Source: Vicingus serpentipes
GTDB lineage: Bacteria > Bacteroidota > Bacteroidia > Flavobacteriales_E > Vicingaceae
Assembly: GCF_007993035.1 (NCBI RefSeq)
Contig: NZ_VOOS01000004.1
Location: forward strand, 62,001-126,000
Direction of reading: 5' to 3'
Length of the DNA: 64,000 nucleotides
In this document: positions 25,888-34,130 of the stretch, piece after piece
Layout: each line of letters begins with the position of its first letter
Numbering within the stretch: position 1 is the stretch's first letter
The notes under the pieces: model-generated
Databases searched by the model: none
What the model was told of the DNA's origin: nothing
What the model saw: the letters and a program-made list of their open reading frames with translations, nothing else
Made by a program: the position numbers and the translations under genes

Positions 25888-26454
25888 ATGGAAGGAAAGT
25901 GTATTATTTTATGTGCCCCATCGGGAGCAGGAAAAACTTCAATTACTAAATTTTTGTTAGAGCAAGATTTAGGATTAGAATTTTCAATTTCGGCATGCAA
26001 TAGAGAAAAAAGAGAAAATGAAAAAGACGGTGTTGACTATCATTTTTTATCTACTGAAGATTTTAAAAGACGAATTGACAACAATGAATTTGTAGAATGG
26101 GAGGAAGTTTATAAAGATAATTATTATGGAACTTTAAAAACTGAAATTAACAGAATTTGGAATAGCGGAAAAAATGTAATTTTTGACGTTGACGTTGAGG
26201 GAGGATTAAGTTTAACAAAACATTTTGGTGAAAAAGCGATGGCTATTTTTATCCAACCCCCTTCAATGGAAGCTTTAGAAGAAAGATTAAGAGGAAGGGG
26301 AACAGAGGATGAAGAAAAAATTCAAAAAAGATTAGCCAAAGCGGGTAAAGAATTATCTTATGCAAAATGGTTTGATACTATTATAGTAAACTCTAATCTT
26401 GAAGAATCTCAAAAAGAAGCCTTACACATTGTAAAATCGTTTTTGAAGAAATAG
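25888..26454 (+). CDS. gmk: guanylate kinase
   Basis: Gmk phosphorylates GMP to GDP. The 188-residue protein has the P-loop APSGAGKTS at residues 9-17, the GMP-binding SACNREKRENEKDGVDYHF segment (the family usually has S-x-T-R-x-x-R) and YGTLKTEI. Length and motifs are standard. It lies between yicC and nadD, spaced 6 and 7 bases, in a nucleotide-related operon. Confidence 0.96.
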   Translation: MEGKCIILCAPSGAGKTSITKFLLEQDLGLEFSISACNREKRENEKDGVDYHFLSTEDFKRRIDNNEFVEWEEVYKDNYYGTLKTEINRIWNSGKNVIFDVDVEGGLSLTKHFGEKAMAIFIQPPSMEALEERLRGRGTEDEEKIQKRLAKAGKELSYAKWFDTIIVNSNLEESQKEALHIVKSFLKK

Positions 26455-26461
26455 GTTAGCC

Positions 26462-27073
26462 ATGAAAATAGGTTTATACTTTGGCACATACAACCCTATT
26501 CATGTCGGTCATCTAATTATTGCTAATTATATGGCAGATTTTACTGAGCTTGATCAAGTTTGGTTAGTCGTTACCCCGCAAAATCCTTTAAAGAAAAAAA
26601 ATACTTTACTGGAAGATTACCATCGTTTAGCCATGGTTGAAATTGCTGTTGAAGACAACACTAAACTAACCGCTTCAAATATAGAATTTAAGCTTCCTCA
26701 ACCTTCTTATACTTCTAACACCTTAGCCTATCTTAAAGAAAAACATCCTAAGCATGAGTTTTCACTTATTATGGGTGAAGATAACTTACGCACACTTCAT
26801 AAATGGAAAAACTTTGATCAGATTTTAAATAATCATATGATTTATGTTTATCCTAGAGCATTAACTGAACAAGAAAGGACTGAAGTAATTGAGCAAACTG
26901 AAACAGAAAACACTTTGGCTCAACATAAAAATGTAATTGTTTGTGATGCTCCTGTAATGAAAGTTTCAGCTAGCTTTATCAGAAAAGCGATTAAAGATAA
27001 AAAAGATGTGCGCTACTTATTAACTGAACCAGTATTTAAGTATGTAACCGATATGAATTTCTATAAAAAGTAG
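26462..27073 (+). CDS. nadD: nicotinate-nucleotide adenylyltransferase
   Basis: NadD adenylates nicotinate mononucleotide to form deamido-NAD. The 203-residue protein has the nucleotidyltransferase motif FGTYNPIHVGH at residues 7-17 and the second motif SASFIRKAIKDKKDVRYLL near residue 170 (family S-x-T-x-I/L-R). GTYNPIH replaces the more usual GGTFDPIH, a common Bacteroidota variant. It follows gmk by 7 bases. Its 3' end overlaps the convergent membrane-protein gene by 13 bases. Confidence 0.94.
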   Translation: MKIGLYFGTYNPIHVGHLIIANYMADFTELDQVWLVVTPQNPLKKKNTLLEDYHRLAMVEIAVEDNTKLTASNIEFKLPQPSYTSNTLAYLKEKHPKHEFSLIMGEDNLRTLHKWKNFDQILNNHMIYVYPRALTEQERTEVIEQTETENTLAQHKNVIVCDAPVMKVSASFIRKAIKDKKDVRYLLTEPVFKYVTDMNFYKK

Positions 27074-28023
27074 TCTAATATTATAGATACTAATAGGAGC
27101 ATAAACGCTAATTCTCCAATCGCTCTTTTTTTAATACCTGTAAAAAAGTTAGCCAAAATAATAGATAATGGCACAATTAAAATAAGGTATGTAAAACGTA
27201 AATCTTGTAATTTAAAAAAATAAGTTAACGCACTTACTCCCATTAAAAGAAATACCATCATTAACAATTTTCTAGTTTTTACAACATTTCTACCTATTAA
27301 AAGTATTAGATTAAATATTGCCAAAATAGAAAGGAAACTCACAAAACTTAAAAAATAATAGTTTTTAATAATTACTTTATCAATTTTGTCGGAATGAAAA
27401 AGCAGATAATTATCAATAGTAAAAATAAGCTGATTGTTTAAATATAAATAAGTAACCCAATAAATAAATGGCACTAAAAATCCTATTATCAATATTAGAA
27501 AATCTTTTCCTTTGGGAGTTCTAACATAAGCTATTCCAAAAATTGCAAGTGGCAAAAGCAAAATAAATGGATTATAAAGAACGACAGCTAAACCAAGAAA
27601 AAAACCTACATTAAATATAGTAGCATTTGCTTGTTGTAAGTTGTACAACTTAAAAAGTTGATGAATTAACAACAACACAAGAGTATTAACAACTAATAAT
27701 AAGTTAAGAGAAAATAAAACTAAGCCAGCACCATTAAGCAACACATAAAATACTGCAACTAAAAAAGAGTTAGATTTAAGTAACTTATTAGTGCTAACAA
27801 TATAGTTTAAATAAATAGCTTGCCCACTAATTAACAAAGACGTTATAATAATATTTAGCCATCTTGGGGAAAATAAAAAATCAATCCCATTAAAATTAGC
27901 AACCTGGGTTTTTAAAATAACTTCTTGTGAAATAAAAAAACCAGGCATCCACAAAACAATTGAAAGTATTACAACTAATACTCCAACTATACTCTTATTA
28001 GATTTAAAAATTTCGAGAAGCAT
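27061..28023 (-). CDS. multi-pass membrane protein, DUF6427-like
   Basis: This 320-residue protein is strongly hydrophobic with about nine to ten membrane segments separated by short loops. It starts MLLEIFKSNKSIVGVLVVI, similar in layout to the Flavobacteriia DUF6427 proteins that are encoded next to DUF6341, as here. No catalytic motif is visible; the repeated polytopic architecture resembles glycosyltransferase C-like membrane scaffolds only loosely. It is convergent with nadD (13-base overlap) and divergent from the small membrane gene. Function unknown. Confidence 0.75.
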   Translation of the reverse strand: MLLEIFKSNKSIVGVLVVILSIVLWMPGFFISQEVILKTQVANFNGIDFLFSPRWLNIIITSLLISGQAIYLNYIVSTNKLLKSNSFLVAVFYVLLNGAGLVLFSLNLLLVVNTLVLLLIHQLFKLYNLQQANATIFNVGFFLGLAVVLYNPFILLLPLAIFGIAYVRTPKGKDFLILIIGFLVPFIYWVTYLYLNNQLIFTIDNYLLFHSDKIDKVIIKNYYFLSFVSFLSILAIFNLILLIGRNVVKTRKLLMMVFLLMGVSALTYFFKLQDLRFTYLILIVPLSIILANFFTGIKKRAIGELAFMLLLVSIILDYFL

Positions 28024-28105
28024 TTTGTAATATTAATTAAATAAGTTCTTTTTTTGTTTTGTTAATTAAAGATTAGTTTTAAATTTGTTGTCTAAAATTA
28101 ATATT

Positions 28106-28285
28106 ATGGCTGATTTTGTTTACTGGTTAAAAGATGTTTTTTATGCATTTTTCGGAGTTTTTGAAAAATTAGGAAACATTCCAAACTATGCATTTATAGC
28201 ATTAGGATTTGTAGGATTATTCTATTGGCTTATTCTACAAAAGAAATACAATAAAAAAGCACAAGATACAGGGGAATTAAAATAA
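28106..28285 (+). CDS. small membrane protein, DUF6341-like
   Basis: This is a 59-residue protein with an amphipathic N-terminus (MADFVYWLKDVFYAFFGVFE) and one membrane helix at about residues 30-50 (YAFIALGFVGLFYWLIL), ending in a charged tail. Its size, layout and position beside the DUF6427-like gene match the DUF6341 family of Flavobacteriia. The ATG at 28106 is preferred over one at 28085. A clear terminator follows 25 bases after the stop. Function unknown. Confidence 0.72.
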   Translation: MADFVYWLKDVFYAFFGVFEKLGNIPNYAFIALGFVGLFYWLILQKKYNKKAQDTGELK

Positions 28286-28310
28286 ACTCCTTATTCTTTT
28301 CAATACATTA

Positions 28311-28346
28311 AACTTCTTAATATTATTTTAAGAAGTTTTTTATTTT
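28311..28346 (+). terminator. intrinsic terminator after the DUF6341-like gene
   Basis: A perfect 10-bp stem (AACTTCTTAA at 28311-28320 and TTAAGAAGTT at 28328-28337) with a 7-base loop is followed by a T-rich run. It separates the small membrane gene from the ribosomal operon. Confidence 0.85.
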
Positions 28347-28400
28347 AAAGCCTTCTTGTTCTATTTTATTCAATTATTAACAAATAAATTGTTAATAATG

Positions 28401-28431
28401 TTGGTGCATTAAAAAAATAGTCATAAATTCG
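28401..28431 (+). promoter_or_regulatory. promoter of the rplM-rpsI unit
   Basis: TTG (28401-28403), a 20-base spacer and TAAATTCG (28424-28431) match the Bacteroidota promoter with one mismatch. The predicted transcript starts in the C-rich stretch GCAGCCCC, leaving a leader of roughly 45-50 bases before rplM. Confidence 0.55.
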
Positions 28432-28484
28432 CAGCCCCAATTTAGGGTATAATGTAATAACTGATTGATTAAAAGTATATTTAC

Positions 28485-28940
28485 GTGGACACATTAAGTT
28501 ACAAAACAATTTCAGCAAATAGTGCTACAGTTAATAAAAACTGGGTATTAATAGATGCTAAAGACGAAACACTAGGAAGACTAGGTAGTAAAGTTGCAAA
28601 CCTTATTAGAGGTAAGCATAAAACAAATTTCACTCCTCATGTTGACTGTGGTGATAACGTTATTGTTATAAACGCAGAACACATTAACCTTACAGGTAAC
28701 AAGTGGGAAGATAAAAAATACATTACTTATTCTGAATACCCTGGTGGTCAGAAAAGTGCTACGGCTAAAGAAGTAATGGCTAAAAATCCTATTCGTATGG
28801 TTGAAAAAGCTGTAAAAGGAATGTTGCCAAAAAATAAATTAGGTAGAGCTATGTACAAAAACTTATTTGTGTATGCTGGTGCAGAACATCCACATGAAGC
28901 TCAAAAACCTCAAACATTAAAATTAACAGAGATTAAATAA
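28485..28940 (+). CDS. rplM: 50S ribosomal protein L13
   Basis: This is a 151-residue large-subunit ribosomal protein. It starts at GTG with [12 protein letters not shown], the N-terminus normal for Bacteroidota L13, and contains [17 protein letters not shown], the [16 protein letters not shown] segment and the [15 protein letters not shown] motif. It is followed 5 bases later by rpsI in the conserved L13-S9 pair. No in-frame ATG lies close upstream. Confidence 0.97.
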   Translation: MDTLSYKTISANSATVNKNWVLIDAKDETLGRLGSKVANLIRGKHKTNFTPHVDCGDNVIVINAEHINLTGNKWEDKKYITYSEYPGGQKSATAKEVMAKNPIRMVEKAVKGMLPKNKLGRAMYKNLFVYAGAEHPHEAQKPQTLKLTEIK

Positions 28941-28945
28941 TAAGC

Positions 28946-29332
28946 ATGGAAGTTACTAACGCAACGGGAAGAAGAAAAACAGCTGTAGCTAGAGTTTACC
29001 TTTCTAAAGGAAAAGGAAACATTACAGTTAATAAAAAAGATTACAAAGTGTTTTTTCCTACATCTATATTACAAGGTAAAGTACAACAAGCATTTGTTGC
29101 TACTGAAACAAAAGATACATTTGACGTTAAAGTTAATGTATATGGTGGTGGAATCAATGGTCAAGCAGAAGCTGTTAGACATGCAATAGCTAGAGCATTG
29201 GTAAAAATTAATGAAGATAACAAAGCATTAATGAAACCAGAAAGCTTATTAACTAGAGATCCTAGAATGGTTGAACGTAAAAAACCAGGACAGCCTAAAG
29301 CTCGTAAAAAATTCCAATTTAGTAAACGTTAA
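28946..29332 (+). CDS. rpsI: 30S ribosomal protein S9
   Basis: This 128-residue protein has the family N-terminus ATGRRKTAVARVYL and the C-terminal tail KKPGQPKARKKFQFSKR, whose last residues (SKR) contact the P-site tRNA. It is cotranscribed with rplM, 5 bases apart. About 113 bases of leader-like sequence separate it from rpsB. Confidence 0.98.
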   Translation: MEVTNATGRRKTAVARVYLSKGKGNITVNKKDYKVFFPTSILQGKVQQAFVATETKDTFDVKVNVYGGGINGQAEAVRHAIARALVKINEDNKALMKPESLLTRDPRMVERKKPGQPKARKKFQFSKR

Positions 29333-29445
29333 GATATTTGGCATAAAGCCGAATTTTATAATCTATTGTTTAGTATCTAAATTTTTGAGATGGCATATGC
29401 CCTACTACAAGAATTGAGTTATTAAAGAATGTAAACAATAAACAA

Positions 29446-30219
29446 ATGTCAAAAGTAAATTTTCAAGAATTACTAGAAGCAGGTGTACACTTTGGTCACC
29501 TAAAAAGAAAATGGAACCCTAAAATGGCTCCTTACATTTTTATGGAGCGTAATGGTATTCACATTATCGACTTACATAAAACTGCTGCAAAATTAGAGGA
29601 AGCTTCTGCTGCTCTTAGTCAAATTGCAAAATCAGGTAAAAAAATTATGTTCGTAGCTACAAAAAAACAAGCTAAAGACATTGTTGCCGACAAAATCAAA
29701 AATATTAACATGCCTTACGTGACTGAAAGATGGCCAGGTGGTATGTTAACTAACTTTGTTACTATTAGAAAAGCTGTTAGAAAAATGGCTACTATCGATA
29801 AGATGGGTGAAGATGGTACAATGGCTACATTATCAAAAAGAGAGCGTTTACAAATTGCTCGTCAAAGAGAAAAATTAGAAAGAAACTTAGGTTCTATTGC
29901 TGATTTAACTAGATTACCAGCTGCAATTTTTGTAGTTGATATTATGAAAGAACACATTGCAATTGCTGAAGCTAAGAAATTAGGTATTCCAACATTTGCT
30001 ATAGTAGATACGAATTCAGATCCTACTTTAGTAGATTTCCCTATTCCAGCGAATGATGATGCTTCTAAGTCTATCGAAAAAATTATTGATCTTGTTTGCG
30101 GAAGTATTACAGAAGCTTTAGCAGAAAGAAAACAAGAAAGAGAAAAAGTAAAGACTGAAAAAGCTCCTAAAGCTGAAAAGAAAGCTGAAGAAGTAGCAGA
30201 AACAGAAAAAAAAGATTAA
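29446..30219 (+). CDS. rpsB: 30S ribosomal protein S2
   Basis: This 257-residue protein has the signatures [30 protein letters not shown] and WPGGMLTNF, plus [12 protein letters not shown] and [10 protein letters not shown] near residue 200. The C-terminal 30 residues are a Lys/Glu/Ala-rich tail, common in Bacteroidota S2. It is followed 27 bases later by tsf. The gap before it has a GGCATATGCC palindrome that may be part of an autoregulatory leader. Confidence 0.98.
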   Translation: MSKVNFQELLEAGVHFGHLKRKWNPKMAPYIFMERNGIHIIDLHKTAAKLEEASAALSQIAKSGKKIMFVATKKQAKDIVADKIKNINMPYVTERWPGGMLTNFVTIRKAVRKMATIDKMGEDGTMATLSKRERLQIARQREKLERNLGSIADLTRLPAAIFVVDIMKEHIAIAEAKKLGIPTFAIVDTNSDPTLVDFPIPANDDASKSIEKIIDLVCGSITEALAERKQEREKVKTEKAPKAEKKAEEVAETEKKD

Positions 30220-30246
30220 TTCATTCTTATTAAATAAAAGATAAAA

Positions 30247-31083
30247 ATGTCAAACATTACAGCAGCAGACGTAAACAAATTACGTAAACAAACAGGTGCA
30301 GGTATGATGGACTGCAAAAAAGCCTTAGTAGAAGCTGAAGGCGATTTCGAAAAAGCCATTGATATATTAAGAGCAAAAGGACAAAAGGTTGCCGCTAAAA
30401 GAGGTGATAGAGATGCTAATGAAGGTTTAGTTATTGCAAAAACTACAGCAGATGGTAAAAAAGCTGTTATGGTTGTTGTAAACTGTGAAACAGATTTCGT
30501 AGCTCAAAACGCTGATTTTGGTGCTTTTGCTAATACTATTTTAGACTTAGCAATTGCTAACAACGCTACTAGCGTTGATGCAGTTAAAGCTTTAAGTTAT
30601 GCTGGAAACGGCTTAACTGTTGGTGATAAAATTATTGAGCAAACAGGTGTTATAGGCGAAAAAATTGATGTTTCTGCAATTGAAGTTGTTGAAGCTGAGC
30701 ATGTAGTTGCTTATAATCACCCTGGTAACAAATTAGCTTCTATAGTTGGGTTAAACAAAGGTGGAGATGCAATTGCTGATGCAGGAAAACAAGTTGCAAT
30801 GCAAGTTGCTGCTATGGCTCCTATCGCATTAAACGAAGATCAAGTAGACGAAGCTACTATTGCTAGAGAATTAGAAGTAGGTAAAGAACAAGCATTAGCT
30901 GAAGGTAAACCTGCAGAAATGGTTGATAAAATTGCTGAAGGTAAAGTAAAGAAATTCTTAAAAGAAAATACTTTATTAAACCAACCGTCATTAAGAGACA
31001 ACAAAAAAACTGTAAGTCAAGCATTAGCTGAAGTTGAAAGCGGATTAACCGTTACTAGCTTTAAGCGAATAATGTTAGGATAA
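30247..31083 (+). CDS. tsf: elongation factor Ts
   Basis: EF-Ts is the guanine-nucleotide exchange factor of EF-Tu. The 278-residue protein has the N-terminal UBA-like domain (VNKLRKQTGAGMMDCKKALVEA), the core motif NCETDFVAQN near residue 80 and HPGNKLASIVGL near residue 157. It follows rpsB in the conserved order and ends before a strong terminator. Confidence 0.98.
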   Translation: MSNITAADVNKLRKQTGAGMMDCKKALVEAEGDFEKAIDILRAKGQKVAAKRGDRDANEGLVIAKTTADGKKAVMVVVNCETDFVAQNADFGAFANTILDLAIANNATSVDAVKALSYAGNGLTVGDKIIEQTGVIGEKIDVSAIEVVEAEHVVAYNHPGNKLASIVGLNKGGDAIADAGKQVAMQVAAMAPIALNEDQVDEATIARELEVGKEQALAEGKPAEMVDKIAEGKVKKFLKENTLLNQPSLRDNKKTVSQALAEVESGLTVTSFKRIMLG

Positions 31084-31097
31084 CATATTTAATTATT

Positions 31098-31130
31098 AAA
31101 AAGAGAGAATTTAAATTCTCTCTTTTTTTT
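31098..31130 (+). terminator. intrinsic terminator after tsf
   Basis: A perfect inverted repeat centred on AATTTAAATT extends for 30 bases (31098-31127) with GAGAGA/TCTCTC stems and runs into eight T. It ends the rpsB-tsf transcript about 15 bases after the stop. The symmetry (A run before, T run after) could allow it to act on both strands. Confidence 0.92.
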
Positions 31131-31154
31131 GCCCAAAAATTAATAAAATAAAAT

Positions 31155-31865
31155 ATGGCGTTTAAAAGAATTCTACTAAAACTCAGCGGAGAGTCGTTAA
31201 TGGGTAACAAACAATTTGGTATTGACAACAATCGTTTATCTGAGTACGCAAAAGAAATTAAAGAAATAGTAAACCAAGGAGTTGAAGTTGCAATAGTAAT
31301 TGGAGGAGGAAACATTTTTAGAGGTATTCAAGCCGAAGAAGGTGGAATGGAGAGAACACAAGGAGATTACATGGGAATGTTAGCAACCGTTATAAACAGT
31401 ATGGCACTTCAATCAGCATTAGAGGCAGCAGATGTAAAAACAAGATTGCAAACAGCAATTGAAATGAAAGAAATTGCTGAGCCTTTTATAAAAAGAAGAG
31501 CAGTTCGCCATTTAGAAAAAGGAAGAGTAGTAATATTTGGAGCTGGAACAGGTAATCCTTATTTTACAACAGACACAGCTGCAAGTTTAAGAGCAATAGA
31601 AATTGAAGCAGATGTGATTTTAAAAGGAACTAGAGTTGATGGGATTTATACAGCAGATCCAGAAAAAGATCCAACAGCAACTAAATATGACTCCATTACT
31701 TTTGATGAAGTTTATGAAAAAGGTCTGAATGTAATGGATATGACAGCATTTACATTATGTAAAGAAAATGACTTACCAATTATTGTTTTTGATATGGACA
31801 CGCCAGGGAACCTGAAAAAAGTTATCGCTCAACAAGAACAAATAGGAACAGTCGTAAAATTATAA
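31155..31865 (+). CDS. pyrH: uridylate kinase
   Basis: PyrH phosphorylates UMP to UDP and belongs to the amino-acid-kinase fold. The 236-residue protein has [12 protein letters not shown] at the start, GGGNIFRG near residue 52, and the [16 protein letters not shown] and [13 protein letters not shown] motifs. It lies between the tsf terminator and frr, the usual tsf-pyrH-frr order. A promoter must lie in the short gap or read-through occurs; none is obvious. Confidence 0.97.
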   Translation: MAFKRILLKLSGESLMGNKQFGIDNNRLSEYAKEIKEIVNQGVEVAIVIGGGNIFRGIQAEEGGMERTQGDYMGMLATVINSMALQSALEAADVKTRLQTAIEMKEIAEPFIKRRAVRHLEKGRVVIFGAGTGNPYFTTDTAASLRAIEIEADVILKGTRVDGIYTADPEKDPTATKYDSITFDEVYEKGLNVMDMTAFTLCKENDLPIIVFDMDTPGNLKKVIAQQEQIGTVVKL

Positions 31866-31896
31866 TTTTAGTTATTTTTGATAAAAATTTATCATT

Positions 31897-32460
31897 ATGA
31901 ACGAAGACGTACAATTTATACTTGATTCAACTAAAGAGGCAATGGAAGCAGCTTTAGTTCATCTTGAAAAGCAATTACAAAAAATACGTGCGGGAAAAGC
32001 TAGTCCAATGATGCTTAGTAGCGTTATGGTTGACTATTATGGCTCAATGACTCCTTTATCTCAAGTTGCAAACGTAAACACCTTAGATGGTAGAACAATC
32101 TCTGTTCAACCATGGGAGAAGAGTATGACTCAACCAATTGAAACAGCTATTATAAATGCAAACTTAGGTCTAAATCCACAAAATAATGGAGAAAGCATTT
32201 TAATTAATGTGCCTATGCTAACAGAAGAGCGTAGGAGAGATTTAACTAAACAAGCGAAAGCGGAAGGAGAGCATGCAAAAGTTGGAGTTAGAAATTCTCG
32301 TAAAGATGCAAATGATGAAATAAAAAAATTGAATAACGATGGTTTAAGCGATGACATGAGTAAAGATGCTGAAGCAAGTGTTCAAAAACTTACCGATACT
32401 TTTATTGCTAAAGTTGATGCTTTAATTGATGCTAAAGAAAAAGATATTATGACTATTTAA
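31897..32460 (+). CDS. frr: ribosome recycling factor
   Basis: RRF splits post-termination ribosomes with EF-G. The 187-residue protein has the family signatures LEKQLQKIRAGKASP near residue 22, the VNTLDGRTISVQPW segment, and PMLTEERRRDLTKQAK near residue 110. Length and order after pyrH are standard. A strong terminator follows. Confidence 0.97.
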   Translation: MNEDVQFILDSTKEAMEAALVHLEKQLQKIRAGKASPMMLSSVMVDYYGSMTPLSQVANVNTLDGRTISVQPWEKSMTQPIETAIINANLGLNPQNNGESILINVPMLTEERRRDLTKQAKAEGEHAKVGVRNSRKDANDEIKKLNNDGLSDDMSKDAEASVQKLTDTFIAKVDALIDAKEKDIMTI

Positions 32461-32480
32461 AATAGTTTATTTTGATTACT

Positions 32481-32519
32481 AAAAATCCCATTGATTAATT
32501 TCTCTGGGATTTTTTTTTT
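32481..32519 (+). terminator. intrinsic terminator after frr
   Basis: AAATCCCA pairs with TGGGATTT across a 14-base loop and runs into nine or ten T. It starts about 20 bases after the frr stop codon. Confidence 0.85.
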
Positions 32520-32558
32520 GTGTAAATCTGATTAACTTCGTTAACAATAATTTTTAAA

Positions 32559-34058
32559 ATGAGCATAAAAGCTTCCCTTAGTTTACTTTACGCTAAATTC
32601 GTTTGCAATAAAATTGCAAAATGGAGCAATAACCCAATTGTTTCTCAAGAAAAAGTTTTTACAACCCTTATTAAACAAGGGGGAAATACAGAATTCGGAA
32701 AAGATCATAATTTCCAAATGATAACAGACTATGAATCATTTAAAAAAAATGTTCCTGTTAAAGATTATGAAGATTTAAAACCCTACATCGAAAAAATAAA
32801 AGCAGGACAAGAAAATATATTGTGGCCTGGCTTACCTAATTACTTTTCTAAAACCTCAGGCACTACTTCAGGAGCTAAATATATTCCAAACACAGTAGAA
32901 TCGTTAAACGAACAGATCAAAGCAGCTAAAAATGCTATTTTATGTTACATCAACGAAACCAAAAAAACTGATTTTGTTAATGGTAAAATGATTTTTCTAC
33001 AAGGAAGTCCTGAATTAGATAATTCGCTTAAAGTTCCTGTTGGAAGATTATCCGGCATAGTAGCTCATCATGTTCCTAGTTACTTACAAAAAAACAGGTT
33101 GCCTTCTTATGAAACCAATTGTATAGATGATTGGGAAACTAAGATAAGTGCAATAATTAAAGAGACTGTAAATGAAAAAATGACCCTAATTTCTGGTATT
33201 CCGCCATGGGTTCAAATGTATTTTGACAAGCTGATAGAAACTACCGGAAAAAGAAACATTGCGGAAATATTTCCTGAATTTTCGTTGTTTATTTATGGGG
33301 GAGTAAATTTTGAGCCTTATCGAGCAAAATTTGAAAGCACAATTGGAAAACATATCGACAGCATAGAAACCTATCCAGCATCTGAAGGGTTTATTGCTTT
33401 TCAAGACTCTCAAAAAGAAGAAGGATTATTGCTAAACATAAATGCAGGTATCTTTTTTGAATTTATTCCTGCTGATGAATATTTTGATGAAAATCCTTCT
33501 CGAATTTCATTAAAAGATGTAGAGCTAAATAAAAATTATGCTTTAATCTTAAATACCAATGCAGGTCTATGGGGCTATAGTATTGGAGATACGGTAAAAT
33601 TTGTTTCTTTAAATCCATATCGGATTGTTGTTTCTGGAAGAATAAAACATTTTACCTCTGCGTTTGGAGAACATGTAATTGGTGAAGAAGTTGATTATGC
33701 CTTGCAAAAAGCTACAGAAGAATTAAAAATTGAAGTAAAAGAATACCACGTTGCTCCTCAAGTAAATCCTCCAGAAGGAGGAATCGCATACCACGAATGG
33801 TTTGTTGAGTTTACAACTGAAGGCGTTGATTTAAAAAACATTGCAAATAAAATAGATACTTTACTGCAAGGTAAAAACTCTTATTATAAAGACTTAAGAA
33901 TAGGAGATATGTTAAGTACACTCAAAATCACCCCATTAAAACCAAATGCTTTTAATGATTACATGAAAAGTATTGGAAAATTAGGTGGTCAAAATAAATT
34001 GCCTCGCTTATCAAACGACAGAAAAATTGCTGACGAATTAACTCCATTTAAAATTTAA
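32559..34058 (+). CDS. GH3-family (auxin-responsive promoter-like) acyl-adenylating protein
   Basis: This 499-residue protein belongs to the GH3 family, named from plant enzymes that conjugate amino acids to jasmonate or auxin through acyl-adenylates. The ATP-binding motif KTSGTTSGAK is at residues 98-107, followed by IYGGVNFEPY and ETYPASEGF (motif 2), and GLWGYSIGDTVKF with a later SGRIKHF (motif 3 region). Bacterial members are widespread in Bacteroidota but have no settled substrate. It stands alone between two terminators or gaps, so context gives no clue. A TAACTTCG element near 32540 may be its -7 box. Confidence 0.88.
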   Translation: MSIKASLSLLYAKFVCNKIAKWSNNPIVSQEKVFTTLIKQGGNTEFGKDHNFQMITDYESFKKNVPVKDYEDLKPYIEKIKAGQENILWPGLPNYFSKTSGTTSGAKYIPNTVESLNEQIKAAKNAILCYINETKKTDFVNGKMIFLQGSPELDNSLKVPVGRLSGIVAHHVPSYLQKNRLPSYETNCIDDWETKISAIIKETVNEKMTLISGIPPWVQMYFDKLIETTGKRNIAEIFPEFSLFIYGGVNFEPYRAKFESTIGKHIDSIETYPASEGFIAFQDSQKEEGLLLNINAGIFFEFIPADEYFDENPSRISLKDVELNKNYALILNTNAGLWGYSIGDTVKFVSLNPYRIVVSGRIKHFTSAFGEHVIGEEVDYALQKATEELKIEVKEYHVAPQVNPPEGGIAYHEWFVEFTTEGVDLKNIANKIDTLLQGKNSYYKDLRIGDMLSTLKITPLKPNAFNDYMKSIGKLGGQNKLPRLSNDRKIADELTPFKI

Positions 34059-34076
34059 AGTCGATTATATTTCTTT

Positions 34077-34084
34077 TACCTTTG
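34077..34084 (+). promoter_or_regulatory. possible -7 box for the DUF1573/VWA gene
   Basis: TACCTTTG fits the Bacteroidota -7 consensus and lies 46 bases before the start codon. The -33 region is not convincing. Confidence 0.4.
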
Positions 34085-34130
34085 GCAACAAGTTTGCAGA
34101 ACATATTAAAATTTTGAATACCAGATTGTA

